From JAOTYV01 sp041557595 (GTDB lineage Bacteria; Pseudomonadota; Alphaproteobacteria; UBA8366), in NCBI GenBank assembly GCA_041557595.1, contig JBFFGE010000212.1, positions 1-7,493 of the forward strand: a stretch of 7,493 nt of DNA. The letters run 5' to 3'. The notes beneath the pieces are model-generated. The model searched no databases and was not told the DNA's origin. It was given only the letters and a program-made list of their open reading frames with translations. Positions 6,410-7,493 of this stretch are shown here, in pieces; within the stretch, counting starts at the first letter, position 1, and every line of letters starts with the position of its first letter. The position numbers were made by a program, and so were the translations under genes.

Positions 6410-7246
6410 CTATGCCGCCATCGGACGATCCGTGGCCTTGATCACCACGCGCCATAGCCTGCGTTCGTGCGGGAAATAGTCCGCGACCGGATAGTGCAGG
6501 CAGTGCACGTTCTCCCAGACAATCAGCGTGCCGGGACGCCAGACCAGGCGGAACTGAAACTCCGGCTTCTGCACATGGGCATAAAGTTCCGCCAACAGCG
6601 CGTCGCCTTCGGCCGTCTGCATTTCGGCGATGCGTCGGCAATAAATCGGGATGTTGACGAACAGGAACCGGCGCCCGTTCGCAGAGTTCAACCCGACCAG
6701 CGGATGGCGGATCGGCGGCGCACTTTTCATGGCCGCGACTTCTTCCTCGGAATAGCGCCGCTTGGTGTTCTGGGTCGGCGTCATCTTGTGCAGCGTATGC
6801 AGCCCCTCGATGCGCGCCTTCATGTCATCCGACAGCCCGTCATAGGCCGCTTCCAGACTCGCGAACAGCGTATCGCCGCCGCAGGGCGGCAATGTGTCGG
6901 TATACAGCGCCAGCACCGGCGTCGGGTACTCGCGGAAGGAATGATCCATGTGCCAGAAATTGATTCGCTGCCGCTGCTCCGGCCGAATATGAATGGCGCC
7001 GACTTCTGGCGAACTGCCGTCCTCCACTTCCAGATCTTCGCGGACGGGGTCGCCGAAGGTGCGCATGAAATCGGCGAATTGCGCGGTTGAGAGCGTCTGA
7101 TCGCGGAATACCAGCGCGTTGCGGTCGACCAAGGCCGCGCGCAGCGCGTCCGCCTGAACATCGCGCACATGCGTCAGGTCGACGCCGGACACCTCCGCAC
7201 CGACGGCCGGCGTTATGGGCTGAAGGTCGATGTCCTGTCGCGACAT
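6410..7246 (-). CDS. TauD/TfdA family Fe(II)/2-oxoglutarate-dependent dioxygenase (278 aa)
   Basis: Length and motif spacing match classical TauD (about 280 residues). The N-terminus ITPAVGAEVSGVDL (11-24) is the family signature. The triad is H99 and D101 in FWHMDHSF and distal H251 in CLHYPV; R266, exactly 15 residues on, should bind 2-oxoglutarate, and T126 in CGGDTLFAS is the co-substrate Thr. The Thr usually found between the first His and Asp is Met100. The sequence is unlike the 328-residue enzyme on the other strand, so the two should act on different substrates or at different steps. Known activities of the family include taurine, alkylsulfate and phenoxyalkanoate cleavage; none can be assigned. 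Start 7246 is chosen because the family signature begins just after it and AAGGGA (7257-7262) lies 10 nt upstream. The in-frame extension to 7396 is not family-like. Confidence 0.9.
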   Translation of the reverse strand: MSRQDIDLQPITPAVGAEVSGVDLTHVRDVQADALRAALVDRNALVFRDQTLSTAQFADFMRTFGDPVREDLEVEDGSSPEVGAIHIRPEQRQRINFWHMDHSFREYPTPVLALYTDTLPPCGGDTLFASLEAAYDGLSDDMKARIEGLHTLHKMTPTQNTKRRYSEEEVAAMKSAPPIRHPLVGLNSANGRRFLFVNIPIYCRRIAEMQTAEGDALLAELYAHVQKPEFQFRLVWRPGTLIVWENVHCLHYPVADYFPHERRLWRVVIKATDRPMAA

Positions 7247-7277
7247 GCGGAAGCTTTCCCTTTGGACCACCGCCGCA

Positions 7278-7307
7278 AGTATAGCCGGATATTCCGGACC
7301 GCAGCAA
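7278..7307 (-). promoter_or_regulatory. candidate promoter of the minus-strand dioxygenase-lipocalin unit
   Basis: Read on the minus strand, TTGCTG (7307-7302, three of six matches to the -35) is followed after 18 nt by TATACT (7283-7278, five of six matches to the -10). The predicted start near 7271 leaves a leader of about 25 nt with the AAGGGA ribosome site. The -35 is weak, which would fit a gene needing activation. Confidence 0.35.
7285..7297. promoter_or_regulatory. possible operator: perfect inverted repeat CCGGA-TAT-TCCGG
   Basis: Five-bp perfect arms separated by 3 nt lie exactly between the candidate -35 and -10 boxes of the dioxygenase gene, where a bound repressor or a MerR-like activator would act. 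No regulator gene is in the window, and a 5-bp GC-rich palindrome can arise by chance. Confidence 0.3.
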
Positions 7308-7493
7308 AGGCCCGGCAGGGCATCCGGTTCCGCGTCCGTTGACGCGACGAAGGATTGCGGTGGCGCGCCGCCCACACGCGCCCGGAAAGCGTTCAATACG
7401 CGGGCATCTTATTCCGCCTCTCCCTGGTTCTGCCCATGGGCGCAGCGTGGCACCGGAGCATAGACCCATACATATATTTTGGCGGAACTATAA
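7308..7493. other. right flank without a supported gene
   Basis: No open frame here has family-like sequence or a convincing start. The last 27 bases (about 7467-7493) are strikingly A/T rich against a GC-rich background, which suggests a promoter region for a gene beyond the edge, possibly divergent from the dioxygenase, but no box pair can be called. Confidence 0.3.

Noticed and set aside
7247..7396. 50-residue N-terminal extension of the minus-strand dioxygenase
   Set aside because: The TauD/TfdA signature starts right after Met at 7246, which has its own ribosome site. The extension is not family-like and covers the candidate promoter.
7444..7460. TGGCAC at about 7449 as a sigma54 -24 element
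   Set aside because: No TTGC-type -12 element follows at the required spacing, and it would direct transcription out of the window with no visible gene.
1..7493. Mobile element, phage, CRISPR or tRNA signals
   Set aside because: No transposase, integrase, regularly spaced repeats or cloverleaf-like stretch was found on either strand. The only repeat-like structure is the palindromic element at 4611-4714.

Overview
The window is 7.5 kb of GC-rich DNA with tightly packed genes, strong Shine-Dalgarno sites and a convergent junction holding a compound palindrome of the kind scattered between genes in many alphaproteobacteria. An alphaproteobacterium is the best guess, but that rests on composition, gene style and the repeat, not on a marker gene. 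No tRNA, rRNA, CRISPR array, transposase, integrase, regulator or transporter is visible.

Layout. A plus-strand operon (113-4611) holds four genes: two paralogous double-domain VOC (vicinal oxygen chelate) proteins separated by 2 nt, an FAD-dependent oxidoreductase of the fumarate reductase/ketosteroid dehydrogenase fold class, and a TauD/TfdA-type Fe(II)/2-oxoglutarate dioxygenase. A 178-bp convergent gap (4612-4789) carries a repeat-like element. The minus strand then carries, in transcription order, a second, distinct TauD/TfdA dioxygenase (7246-6410), a small lipocalin-like protein 15 nt behind it (6394-5999), and after a 141-bp AT-rich leader a ketopantoate-reductase-like NAD(P) protein (5857-4790). 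The outer flanks (1-112 and 7247-7493) are non-coding and hold candidate promoters.

How the genes may work together. Every protein looks cytosolic and every recognisable one except the lipocalin belongs to a redox or metal-dependent small-molecule enzyme family: metal-dependent epimerisation, isomerisation or oxygenation (VOC), flavin dehydrogenation, two 2-oxoglutarate-dependent hydroxylations or cleavages, and an NAD(P)H reduction. This fits a dedicated pathway, probably catabolic, for an organic acid, ether, terpenoid/steroid-like or xenobiotic compound. No substrate can be named from sequence.

Most interesting points: (1) both VOC paralogs keep an MCE-like metal site only in the C-terminal domain, and there the usual last ligand Glu is His (predicted set His/Glu/His/His); (2) the flavoprotein lacks the fumarate-binding His and Arg and has a Tyr where ketosteroid dehydrogenases have their catalytic Tyr; (3) the two facing transcription units each contribute an unrelated-subfamily TauD/TfdA enzyme; (4) a perfect inverted repeat sits between the candidate -35 and -10 boxes of the second dioxygenase gene.
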